Under the pieces are notes generated by a model. It searched no databases, was not told the DNA's origin, and worked only from the letters and a program-made list of their open reading frames with translations. A program made the translations under genes and the position numbers. Shown here piece by piece: positions 15,884-23,423 of a DNA stretch of 43,498 nt. Within the stretch, counting starts at the first letter, position 1; each line of letters begins with the position of its first letter. This DNA is from Paraburkholderia oxyphila NBRC 105797 (GTDB lineage: Bacteria; Pseudomonadota; Gammaproteobacteria; Burkholderiales; Burkholderiaceae), in contig NZ_BAYD01000088.1 of assembly GCF_000685075.1 (NCBI RefSeq), forward strand, positions 1 through 43,498. The letters are read 5' to 3'.

Positions 15884-16672
15884 TCAGGCCTCGCCGCGCA
15901 GATGCGCCGACGCCTCGTCCTCCACACGTTGCCACAGTTCGAACGACATGGGCCGCTCGCCTTCCTCGAGCAGATGCCCGACCAGCCCGATCGCGCGCGC
16001 CATCACGCCGAAGCCGCGCACGATGCGCCACGGGAAGCCGAACTCGCAGCAGATCGCACCGATGGCGCCCGTGGCGTTGATCGGCAGCGGCTTGCCCGAG
16101 ACGCGCTCGGCCTCGGCGCCGATCAATTGCATGAGCCTCACATAGTCGCCCGACAATCCGTTTTGTGCGGCCAGTTCGAACAGGCGTGGCGTGCGCGGGT
16201 CGATGGGCTTGTGCAGCGGATGGCCGAGGCCCGGGATCGGTGTGCCGCGTGCGCGCCACGCGGCCACCGTGTCCACCGCGAGCTTTTCGAGGTCGTCGCA
16301 GCGTGAGCCATAGGGCAATGCTTCGGAGAGCATATGGCACGCGCCTTCCATGCTGCCGACGAACACCGAGCCGAGCCCGCACAGCCCCGCCGCCACGGCC
16401 GCCTGCAACGACTCGGGCGCGCCGGCGTAGGTCATGCGCGCGGCAATCGCGCTGGGCGTCATGCCATGCTCGACGAGGGTGATGACGATCGCGTTGAACA
16501 TCGCGGATTGCTGCGGCGTGGCGGCCTTCCCGGTGAGCTGCAGGAACGCGAAGTCGCCCAGATTCATGTGGCCGAGCACTTCGTCGGGCAGGCTCTTGCC
16601 GCGCACGACGATGCGATCGGGCGTGCTGTACGCAATATCGGAGCGCACCAGCGGTTTCGGTTGACGGGCCAT
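15884..16672 (-). CDS. Citryl-CoA-lyase-like (citrate synthase superfamily) protein
   Basis: This is a 262-residue protein of the short citrate-synthase-related lyase group (citryl-CoA lyase, C-terminal part of ATP-citrate lyase). Active-site landmarks are L-V-E-H-G-M-T-P-S (His69) and G-L-G-H-P-L-H-K (His151) followed by D-P-R at 158-160. The third catalytic residue of citrate synthases, the Asp in the N-V-D motif, appears as N-A-T (Thr201) by my reading, which is odd. AAGGAA precedes ATG 16672. Predicted role: C-C cleavage or condensation of a beta-hydroxy dicarboxylic acyl-CoA. The altered residue makes the exact chemistry uncertain. Confidence 0.8.
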   Translation of the reverse strand: MARQPKPLVRSDIAYSTPDRIVVRGKSLPDEVLGHMNLGDFAFLQLTGKAATPQQSAMFNAIVITLVEHGMTPSAIAARMTYAGAPESLQAAVAAGLCGLGSVFVGSMEGACHMLSEALPYGSRCDDLEKLAVDTVAAWRARGTPIPGLGHPLHKPIDPRTPRLFELAAQNGLSGDYVRLMQLIGAEAERVSGKPLPINATGAIGAICCEFGFPWRIVRGFGVMARAIGLVGHLLEEGERPMSFELWQRVEDEASAHLRGEA

Positions 16673-16736
16673 GACTGCGGTTCCTTCGTGTGTGTATGCG
16701 ATTGCGGTGAGGTTTCGGTGATCGAGGGCGCGCGAT

Positions 16737-17606
16737 TCAGCGCAGCGTCGCAGTGCCGTTGTTGAGCACCACGACGTCACGCTCGACCACGCGCGCGCGC
16801 AAGCTCACGGCGTTGCCGTCGCGCCAGATCTCCGTGCGGATCGTCTCGCCCGGATAGACCGGCGCGGCGAAGCGCGCGTGAAAGCGCGCGAGCCGCGCCG
16901 GGTCGCTCGCGCACAGCGTCTTGAGCAGCGCATGCGCGGCCACCGCCCAGGTGGCGAGGCCGTGCAGGATGGGCCGCTCGAAGCCGGCCGCGCGCGCGAC
17001 CTGCGGGTCCGCGTGCAGCGCGTTGTCGTCGCCGCACAGGCGGTACAGCAGCGCCGTCTCCGGCCGCGTCGGCAGCGTGCAGACGTAGTCGGGCGCGCGC
17101 TCGGGCACCGCGGGCGGCGCGGCAGGCGCCTCGTCGCTCAGGCCGCCGTGCGCGCTGAAGCCGCCGTCGCCGCGGCAAAACGTGAGTTGCGTGAGCGTGG
17201 CGTAAAGCTCGCCCGTGGCCTTGTCGGTAATGCTACGCTGAATTTCGAGCAGCGCGCCCTTGCCTTCGCCCTTGTCGACCACGCGCGTGATCCGCGAGCG
17301 GCCGATCACCGTGGCCGCGGGCGGCAACGGCTTGTGAATCTCGATGCCCTGCTCGCCGTGCAGCAGTCGCACCCAGTCGATGCCGCTCTTCGGATCGCGC
17401 GCCCAGAAGCCGGGAAAGCCGAGCACCACCGAGAAAGTCGGCGCCACGCGCAGTTCTTTCCCGTAGACGAAGGCGAGGTCGTCGGGATCGATGGGATCCG
17501 CGCCATAGCCGACGGCGAGGCTATAGAACATCGCATCGCGCGCCGCGTAGGTCTGTTCGATGCCCTCGAAAGGCCAGTTGCGCAAGGTGTGGTAGTCGAT
17601 CGTCAT
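16737..17606 (-). CDS. MaoC / hydratase-2 type enoyl-CoA hydratase
   Basis: This 289-residue double hot-dog protein has the same build as the hydratase-2 domain of peroxisomal multifunctional enzyme 2. The C-terminal half has the full hydratase-2 motif Y-R-L-C-G-D-D-N-A-L-H-A-D with catalytic Asp193 and His198, followed by G-F-E-R-P-I-L-H-G-L. The N-terminal half includes V-Y-G-K-E-L and L-L-H-G-E-Q. Expected reaction: hydration of a trans-2-enoyl-CoA to the (R)-3-hydroxyacyl-CoA. That product fits the MFE-2-type SDR encoded at the head of the operon. The ribosome binding site before ATG 17606 is weak. Confidence 0.9.
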   Translation of the reverse strand: MTIDYHTLRNWPFEGIEQTYAARDAMFYSLAVGYGADPIDPDDLAFVYGKELRVAPTFSVVLGFPGFWARDPKSGIDWVRLLHGEQGIEIHKPLPPAATVIGRSRITRVVDKGEGKGALLEIQRSITDKATGELYATLTQLTFCRGDGGFSAHGGLSDEAPAAPPAVPERAPDYVCTLPTRPETALLYRLCGDDNALHADPQVARAAGFERPILHGLATWAVAAHALLKTLCASDPARLARFHARFAAPVYPGETIRTEIWRDGNAVSLRARVVERDVVVLNNGTATLR

Positions 17607-17649
17607 GGCTGTGCTGAAGATAGAGAACTATGGAGTGCGAAGCGGTCGC

Positions 17650-18441
17650 TCACGCTTCGCGCGCGGGCCACTTGAAGAGCGGCTCCGCCTTGTCGCGAAA
17701 GCGCCTCACGGCCTCCTGGTGGTATTCGGTCGTGAATGCGATGCCCTGCGCCGCGGCCTCGATTTCCAGCATCGTGCGCAAGTCGCTGCCGAGCGACTGA
17801 TTCAACGCGCGCTTGGCCACGCCGAACGCAACCGGCGACGCGGCGGCGAGGCTCGCCGCGAGCTGGGCCGCGCGCGCGTGTAGCTGGTCCGGTTCGACGA
17901 TCTCGAGCACGGCGCCCATCGCCTTCGCCTCCACTGCACCCATCTCGCGCGCCGTGAACACGAGATCCTTCGCACACGCGAGGCCCACCACGCGCGGCAG
18001 CGTATAGAACGCGCCGCAGTCGGGCACGAGCCCCACCTTCATGAACGGCATGCAAAAGCGCGCGCGCGTGCTGGCGATCACGAAATCGGCGGCGAGCGCG
18101 AAGCTGAAGCCCGCGCCGTAGCACACGCCATCCACCGCGGCGATCACGGGGCGGTCGAGGTCGATCAGCATGCTCACCCAGCCATGCAGATCGTCGATGC
18201 GTTCGCGCCCGGCCTGGGCGCTCGTCACGTTCATGCCGCGCACATCGCCACCCGAGCAGAAGTCGCTGCCCGCGCCACGCAGCACCACGGCGCGCACGCT
18301 GCGCTCGGCGCGGATGCGCACGACCGCGTCGTGAAGCTCGGCACGCATGGCCGCGTTCATCGCGTTCTTCGCTTCGGGGCGGTTGAAGCACAGCGTCGCG
18401 ATGCCGTCCTCGATATCGACCAGCAGGGTTGAACCGCTCAT
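17650..18441 (-). CDS. Crotonase-fold enoyl-CoA isomerase/hydratase
   Basis: This is a 263-residue crotonase-family protein with the oxyanion-hole stretches D-F-C-S-G-G-D-V-R-G-M (59-70) and G-V-C-Y-G-A-G-F (105-112). Both glutamates that catalyse hydration in classical enoyl-CoA hydratases are replaced, by Ser113 and Phe133 in my alignment. Instead an Asp (D141) stands in P-D-C-G-A-F-Y, as in isomerases of the PaaG and dienoyl-CoA isomerase type. An isomerase or ring-processing role is therefore more likely than simple hydration. The ATG overlaps the stop of the LplA-like gene (ATGA), so the genes are coupled. The open frame continues far upstream but that part belongs to the neighbour in another frame. 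Confidence 0.88.
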   Translation of the reverse strand: MSGSTLLVDIEDGIATLCFNRPEAKNAMNAAMRAELHDAVVRIRAERSVRAVVLRGAGSDFCSGGDVRGMNVTSAQAGRERIDDLHGWVSMLIDLDRPVIAAVDGVCYGAGFSFALAADFVIASTRARFCMPFMKVGLVPDCGAFYTLPRVVGLACAKDLVFTAREMGAVEAKAMGAVLEIVEPDQLHARAAQLAASLAAASPVAFGVAKRALNQSLGSDLRTMLEIEAAAQGIAFTTEYHQEAVRRFRDKAEPLFKWPAREA

Positions 18442-19574
18442 GCGGCCGCTCCCTGCGCATGCGTGAGCTCGGCGAGCGCCTTGTCGAGGGCCGTGAGCAG
18501 ATGCACGGGCTCGACGCCCGCGAACTCCACGTCCGCGCGCGCAAGGAACGCTGCGACATGCGCGCCGCACGCTTCGCGCGTGGCCGCCAGTCCCGCGAAG
18601 CCCTCTTCGAGCCAGGCCACCGAGCGCAGCGGGCGCGGATGCCAGTCGCCGTTCACGATCGCGCGCTGCACCACCCCGTCGCGCACCAGCAGGCTCAGCC
18701 AGATCAGCCCGGCAGGCGCTTTCTCGCGGCCCCGCACGACGCGGTCGCCGGCCTGCTCGATGGGCCCATAGCGTGTTGCTTCGCTCTTCTCGTGGAACCA
18801 GGCATCGTCGACGAGCTCGCGCGTATATTGCTGGGCGTAGGCGTGCTCCGCTTCGCCCAGCTCGCCTGCTGCGAGCGCGATATCGCCGAATGCCCGCCGC
18901 ACGCACGCCTGAACCCACGCGCGCAGCTCCGCCTCGCTCACCGCACGGCCCAGCTCCTGCTCCAGATACGTGTAGCGCGAGCCGAGGTCCTTGTGCTTCT
19001 TGTCCTTCACTTTTTCCGGCGCCATCGGCATGGCGCGCGCCGCGATTTCCGTGTCGATCGCCTTGACGTTCAGCAGGATGCGGAACGTGAGCACGCCACT
19101 CTCGATCTTCATCGAGGTGGCCACGAGCTTGCGGCCGTCGATCTCGACATCGTTGAGCGGCCGGTACGACGCCGCAAGCCCGAACACCTCGCGCAGCGCC
19201 TCGGCCACGTGCCCGAGAATGGCCGGGAAGGCGGCCGCCGCCGTATCCGGCACGCCCGGCAGGTCGACTGGCAGATACAGCGCGAGAAAGGCCGAGCCGC
19301 TGCCCGCATAGATCGCCCCGCCGCTGCTCACGCGCCGCCGTGCGAGCACGTTGTTGCTGCGGCAGAACGGCAGGTCGAGCACCTGGTTCGGATCTTCGTT
19401 CACGCCCACGGTGATACTGTCGCCGTTGAAGACGTTCAGGAGTACGGTGGGCGGTGCCAGACCCTCGGCCACGGCGCGCTCGATGGCGGGCGAAACCGAG
19501 GTCGAAAAATCGGCGTAATTGTGGTCGCCCACGACATAGCGCCATGGCGCCGGAGCTGCTTTTACGTTGTTCAT
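18438..19574 (-). CDS. LplA-like lipoate/biotin-ligase family protein
   Basis: This 378-residue protein has the LplA fold. The adenylation loop reads R-R-R-V-S-S-G-G-A-I-Y (79-89), matching R-R-x-S-G-G-G-A of lipoate ligases, and N-D-V-E-I-D-G-R-K-L (141-150) carries the expected catalytic Lys149. A C-terminal accessory domain with G-L-I-W-L-S-L-L-V-R-D-G-V-V is present, so the enzyme is full length. No lipoyl or biotinyl acceptor protein is encoded in the operon. AAAGGAGAG supports ATG 19574, which overlaps the stop of the preceding gene. It may load a lipoyl-type cofactor elsewhere or activate a small acid by adenylation; the latter is a hypothesis. Confidence 0.82.
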   Translation of the reverse strand: MNNVKAAPAPWRYVVGDHNYADFSTSVSPAIERAVAEGLAPPTVLLNVFNGDSITVGVNEDPNQVLDLPFCRSNNVLARRRVSSGGAIYAGSGSAFLALYLPVDLPGVPDTAAAAFPAILGHVAEALREVFGLAASYRPLNDVEIDGRKLVATSMKIESGVLTFRILLNVKAIDTEIAARAMPMAPEKVKDKKHKDLGSRYTYLEQELGRAVSEAELRAWVQACVRRAFGDIALAAGELGEAEHAYAQQYTRELVDDAWFHEKSEATRYGPIEQAGDRVVRGREKAPAGLIWLSLLVRDGVVQRAIVNGDWHPRPLRSVAWLEEGFAGLAATREACGAHVAAFLARADVEFAGVEPVHLLTALDKALAELTHAQGAAA

Positions 19575-20749
19575 GTTGTCTCTCTCCTTTGGTCCTGCAC
19601 CAGCGCCGTACCTTCGAGCTTCGCGACGACCTCGATCGCGTCGGCGTGAATCAGCGTCTGGCGCTTGAAGCGCTCGGCAATAGCGTCCAGTTCGGTGGGC
19701 GCCCCCTCGACGAGCAGCGTGAGATGGTCGCCACCGTGCGCCTTTGCGCCCACCACGAGACGGTATGCTCCCGTGGCACCCGCGATGCCGACCAATACGC
19801 TCTTGATCTCGGACGGGTACACCTTCACGCCCTTGATCTTCACCATCGAATCGACGCGCCCGAACACCACGCGCGGCAGCGACACCGTGCGGCCATGCAC
19901 GCTTGACGTGCGCTCGAGCACGGTGAGGTCGCCGGTGCGGTAGCGCACGAGCGGCTGCAGCTCCTTCTTCAGATGCGTGAGCACGAGCTCGCCGCGCTCG
20001 CCGTCGGGCAGCGGCGCGAGCGTGTCGGGGTCGATCACTTCGGCATGGAGCAGTTCGTCGAAAACGTGCACGCCTGCGCCACCGGGGAACGTGCGCGCCA
20101 CCGGCAGACATTCGGATAACGAATAACTGTCGATGAGCAGCGTGCCAGGCATCGCGGCCCGCACGCGTGCATAGAGCGCCTCGTTGCCGCTAAAGGGTTC
20201 GCCGCCCGCGAAGAACACGCGGGGCACCGGACACCCCGCTTCGATCAGCTTGAGCGCATGCGTGGGATTGCCCGCGAGCACCGTCACGCCGCACTGGCGC
20301 GCCACCTGCGCAGCACGCTCCGTTTCGCCGGGGCCATGCGGGATGCACGCGACGCCACGCGCCTCCATCTGGCTCTGGTAGAAGAGCCCGGCCACGAACA
20401 GGTGATAGCCGAACGTGACCATGCAGACGTCGCCCGGGCCAATGCCGCAGGCATCGAGGTGCTGGCCGCATGCCGTTTCAATGGCGCGCAGATCGGCGGC
20501 GCTGTGCAGGATGGGCACGAGCGCCGCGCCCATGGGCGTCAGATGCACGCGCACGGGCGGCACTGGCGGCGCGAACGCACCGTAGCCGGGCTTGCGCATC
20601 TCGGCCACCAGTTGCGCGCGCGACATCAGCGGCACGCGTTCGGCGAATTCGGTCGTGCTTGCCACGCTGCGCGGCAGCCGTCCCGCGTAGAACGGATGTG
20701 CATGCAGACGTTCGAGTTGCAGATTGAGCGAATCGAGCGGATCGCGCAT
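19571..20749 (-). CDS. PaaK-like adenylate-forming protein with degenerate motifs
   Basis: This is a 392-residue relative of phenylacetate-CoA ligase. Present are A-G-G-E-P-F-S (181-187), D-S-Y-S-L-S-E (207-213), R-T-G-D-L-T (271-276) and the hinge region G-R-V-D-S-M-V-K-I-K-G-V-K-V-Y-P-S-E (297-314). Missing is the Ser/Thr/Gly-rich P-loop: the position of S-S-G-T-T-G reads L-T-P-M-G-A-A (70-76). The C-terminal catalytic lysine segment (normally E-G-K-A) reads E-G-T-A. GGAGG lies before ATG 20749. The domain may have lost adenylation and keep CoA transfer, or may act with the coupled LplA-like protein. Both are inferences. Confidence 0.85.
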   Translation of the reverse strand: MRDPLDSLNLQLERLHAHPFYAGRLPRSVASTTEFAERVPLMSRAQLVAEMRKPGYGAFAPPVPPVRVHLTPMGAALVPILHSAADLRAIETACGQHLDACGIGPGDVCMVTFGYHLFVAGLFYQSQMEARGVACIPHGPGETERAAQVARQCGVTVLAGNPTHALKLIEAGCPVPRVFFAGGEPFSGNEALYARVRAAMPGTLLIDSYSLSECLPVARTFPGGAGVHVFDELLHAEVIDPDTLAPLPDGERGELVLTHLKKELQPLVRYRTGDLTVLERTSSVHGRTVSLPRVVFGRVDSMVKIKGVKVYPSEIKSVLVGIAGATGAYRLVVGAKAHGGDHLTLLVEGAPTELDAIAERFKRQTLIHADAIEVVAKLEGTALVQDQRRETT

Positions 20750-20852
20750 GTGTCCTCCATGATTGAGGCGGGCGGCGGTGCCATGCCGCCGACCTCGTGT
20801 TCGATGCGCCGCGCTCGCACACTGGCGCGCGACGCCCTTGATGCGTCCAGCC

Positions 20853-22052
20853 TTACGCCGCGCGCTCGAAGATGGCGGCGATGCCCTGCCCGCCGCCCAC
20901 GCACATCGTTTCGAGGCCATAGCGCCCCTTGCGGCGCTGCAGCTCGTAGAGCAGCGTCGTGAGCATGCGCACGCCCGTCGCGCCGATCGGATGACCGAGC
21001 GAGATGCCCGAGCCGTTCACGTTCAGGCGCGACTCGTCGTGCCAACCCCAGCCCTTGAGGACCGCGAGGACCTGGCATGCGAACGCCTCGTTCAGCTCGA
21101 CGAGATCGAGCTGGTCGAACGTGAGGCCGGTCTTCTGCAAGAGCTTGTGCACGGCGGGCACGGGGCCGATGCCCATGGTCGCGGGCTCGCAGCCCGCCGC
21201 GGCCCAGCCCGTGAGATAGCCGAGCGGCGTGAGGCCGAGCTTGTCGAGCTGGTCTTCGGCGACGATGAGGCAAGCCGCCGCCGCGTCGTTCTGCTGACTC
21301 GCATTGCCCGCCGTCACCGTGCCGCCCTCGATGAGCGGCTTGAGCTTCGCGAGCGACGCCTCGCTCGCATCGGTACGCACGCCTTCGTCGCGCGCGAACA
21401 GCACGGGGTCGCCCTTGCGCTGCGGCACCGCAACCGGCACCACTTCCCCGGCGAAGCGGCCCGACTCCCACGCCGCAGCCGCGCGCTGGTGGCTGCGCAC
21501 CGCATAGGCGTCCGCCTCTTCGCGCGTGATCCCGTATTCCTTCGCGAGGTTCTCGGCCGTTTCGATCATTCCCGAGATGTAACCGAAGCGCGCCTCGGGC
21601 TGCGAGCGCTCGCGGCCGCGCTCGAGCCGGTCGTGCATGCGCACCGAGCCCGAGCGCGCGCCCCAGCGCATGTCCGTGGTGTAGTACTCGATATTGCTCA
21701 TGCTCTCCACGCCGCCCGCCACCACCACGTCGGCAGCGCCGCTCTGCACCATCATCGCCGCGGTCACCACGGCTTGCAGGCCGCCGCCACAGCGGCGGTC
21801 GAGCTGCATGCCCGGCACCTGCACGGGCAGCCCCGCTTCGAGCGCGGCCCAGCGGCCGATGCAAGGGGTCTCGCTATTGGCGTACGACTGCGCGAAGACT
21901 ACGTCTTCGATGCGCGCCGCGTCGATGCCGCTACGCGCGATCGTCTCGCGCAGCACCGTTGCGGCCAGCGTCTCTACCGCAACGGGGCGCAGACTGCCGC
22001 CGAAGGTGCCCACCGGCGTGCGCACCGGCGCAACAATGGCTGCTCTTCTCAT
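20853..22052 (-). CDS. Thiolase (acetyl-CoA C-acyltransferase)
   Basis: This 399-residue thiolase is full length. The nucleophilic Cys88 sits in D-R-R-C-G-G-G-L-Q-A, the acid/base His in I-S-L-G-H-P-I-G-A-T-G near the C-terminus, and the second Cys in M-C-V-G-G-G-Q-G. GAGGATAACGAA precedes ATG 22052. In this operon it would cleave a 3-ketoacyl-CoA, formed by the SDR dehydrogenase, into acetyl-CoA or propionyl-CoA and a shorter acyl-CoA. Gaps of about 60 and 100 bp separate it from its neighbours, which could hold secondary promoters. Confidence 0.93.
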   Translation of the reverse strand: MRRAAIVAPVRTPVGTFGGSLRPVAVETLAATVLRETIARSGIDAARIEDVVFAQSYANSETPCIGRWAALEAGLPVQVPGMQLDRRCGGGLQAVVTAAMMVQSGAADVVVAGGVESMSNIEYYTTDMRWGARSGSVRMHDRLERGRERSQPEARFGYISGMIETAENLAKEYGITREEADAYAVRSHQRAAAAWESGRFAGEVVPVAVPQRKGDPVLFARDEGVRTDASEASLAKLKPLIEGGTVTAGNASQQNDAAAACLIVAEDQLDKLGLTPLGYLTGWAAAGCEPATMGIGPVPAVHKLLQKTGLTFDQLDLVELNEAFACQVLAVLKGWGWHDESRLNVNGSGISLGHPIGATGVRMLTTLLYELQRRKGRYGLETMCVGGGQGIAAIFERAA

Positions 22053-22112
22053 TTCGTTATCCTCTGTATTCTTTCGATTAGCGTTCTGTATCGGTCATCC
22101 AGGCTGGCCCAT

Positions 22113-23423
22113 TCAAGCCACTAGCGTGTCGCGCTGCACGTGATGCGCGGCCGCTAACGCCTCGCGGCATTCGGGCGGCGCGATCGCCAGCATCCTCTCG
22201 GCGCGCTGTGCCAGCGTCAGCCCGCGCAGGTCAGCCACGCCGTGCTCGGTCACGATCACGGCAGCATCGCCGCGCGGCGTGCTAACCGGCCCGGACAAGC
22301 GCGCGACGATGCGGCTGCCGTGACGCGTGCTCGACGCAAGCGCCACGATGGCCATGCCGCCGCGCGAGCGCGCCGCCCCGCGCATGAAATCGAGCGCGCC
22401 GCCCACTGCGCCCACATAGCGCCCCGCCGCCACTTCCGCGTTCACCTGGCCAGTCAGATCGACTTCGAGTGCGGAATTGATCGTGACGAACCGGTCGATG
22501 CTGCCGAGCACGTCGATGTCGTGCGTATAGGCCGTCGAGCGAAACTGCACCTGCGCGTTGCGATGCGCGAAGCCGTAGACGCGGCGCGTGCCCATCATCG
22601 TGCCCGCGATGCTCACGCCTACATCGCGCGTCTTGCGCGCGTTGGTCACCACGCCCGCTTGCACGAGGCCGGCGATCGCGTCGCCGATCGTGCCCGTATG
22701 CACACCCAGGTCGCGCCGGTCGTCCAGCCGCGCCGCAATCGCTTCGGGCAGCGCGCCAAGCCCGAGCTGCAGCGTCGAGCCATCCTCCACGAGGTCCGCC
22801 ACGTGGGCCGCGATGCGCGCCTCGACTGCCCCGGCCTGTGCCGCCGGCGCTTCGAGCGGCATGCGCTCGGTGTGCACGAGCACGTCGAAGTCTTCGGCGC
22901 GCAGCATGCGCTCACCGTAGGTCCACGGCGCCGCCGCGTTCACTTCGGCAATCACGACGCGCGCGGTGTCGATGAGCGGCACGAGATATTCATGCGCGAT
23001 CGAGAGGCTATAGCGGCCCGACTCGTTCGCGGGCGCAACTTGCAGCAGCAGCACGTCCACGCGGTTCGGCCCGCGCGTGAAGGTCTCGCGGAACTGCGAG
23101 TAATGACACGGGAGAATATCGAGGACGCCCGCGCGTTCGAGCCTCCGGTTCGTGCCTGCCGCGCCATACGCGAGAAAGTCCACGACGTCTGCATGCGCCG
23201 GTTCGAGCGTCTCGGACCACGACGCGCCAATGAACACGCGAAAGCGCCCGCCGGCCCGACCCTGGCCGCCCTGCGCGGCGATGGCCTTGCGCTGCGCCAT
23301 CAGCCGCGCCGTGAGCGTGCAGGGCTCGGCGCCGCACTGCCCCCACGCGACGAGGTCGCCGGGGCGTACGTATTGCGCGAAATCGAGCGCGTCTGCCTCG
23401 ACGACACGCGCGGCGCGCGACAT
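22113..23423 (-). CDS. Acetyl-CoA hydrolase/4-hydroxybutyrate CoA-transferase family protein
   Basis: This 436-residue class I CoA-transferase belongs to the acetyl-CoA hydrolase/transferase (4-hydroxybutyrate CoA-transferase) group. The C-terminal half shows L-G-L-G-A-L-P-E-A-I, the H-T-G-T-I-G-D loop, and I-N-S-A-L-E-V-D-L-T-G-Q-V, in which the Glu is the residue that forms the covalent CoA thioester. T-E-H-G-V-A-D-L-R-G is the usual C-terminal motif. It would transfer CoA from acetyl-CoA or succinyl-CoA to the pathway acid, or recycle CoA. Its start overlaps the SDR stop by one base (TGATG). Confidence 0.92.
   Translation of the reverse strand: MSRAARVVEADALDFAQYVRPGDLVAWGQCGAEPCTLTARLMAQRKAIAAQGGQGRAGGRFRVFIGASWSETLEPAHADVVDFLAYGAAGTNRRLERAGVLDILPCHYSQFRETFTRGPNRVDVLLLQVAPANESGRYSLSIAHEYLVPLIDTARVVIAEVNAAAPWTYGERMLRAEDFDVLVHTERMPLEAPAAQAGAVEARIAAHVADLVEDGSTLQLGLGALPEAIAARLDDRRDLGVHTGTIGDAIAGLVQAGVVTNARKTRDVGVSIAGTMMGTRRVYGFAHRNAQVQFRSTAYTHDIDVLGSIDRFVTINSALEVDLTGQVNAEVAAGRYVGAVGGALDFMRGAARSRGGMAIVALASSTRHGSRIVARLSGPVSTPRGDAAVIVTEHGVADLRGLTLAQRAERMLAIAPPECREALAAAHHVQRDTLVA

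Noticed and set aside
18442..19545. Upstream extension of the crotonase frame to 631 codons
   Set aside because: The extra part is Arg/Gly/Ala-rich shadow of the LplA-like gene; the crotonase begins at 18441 with a family-typical N-terminus and ATGA overlap.
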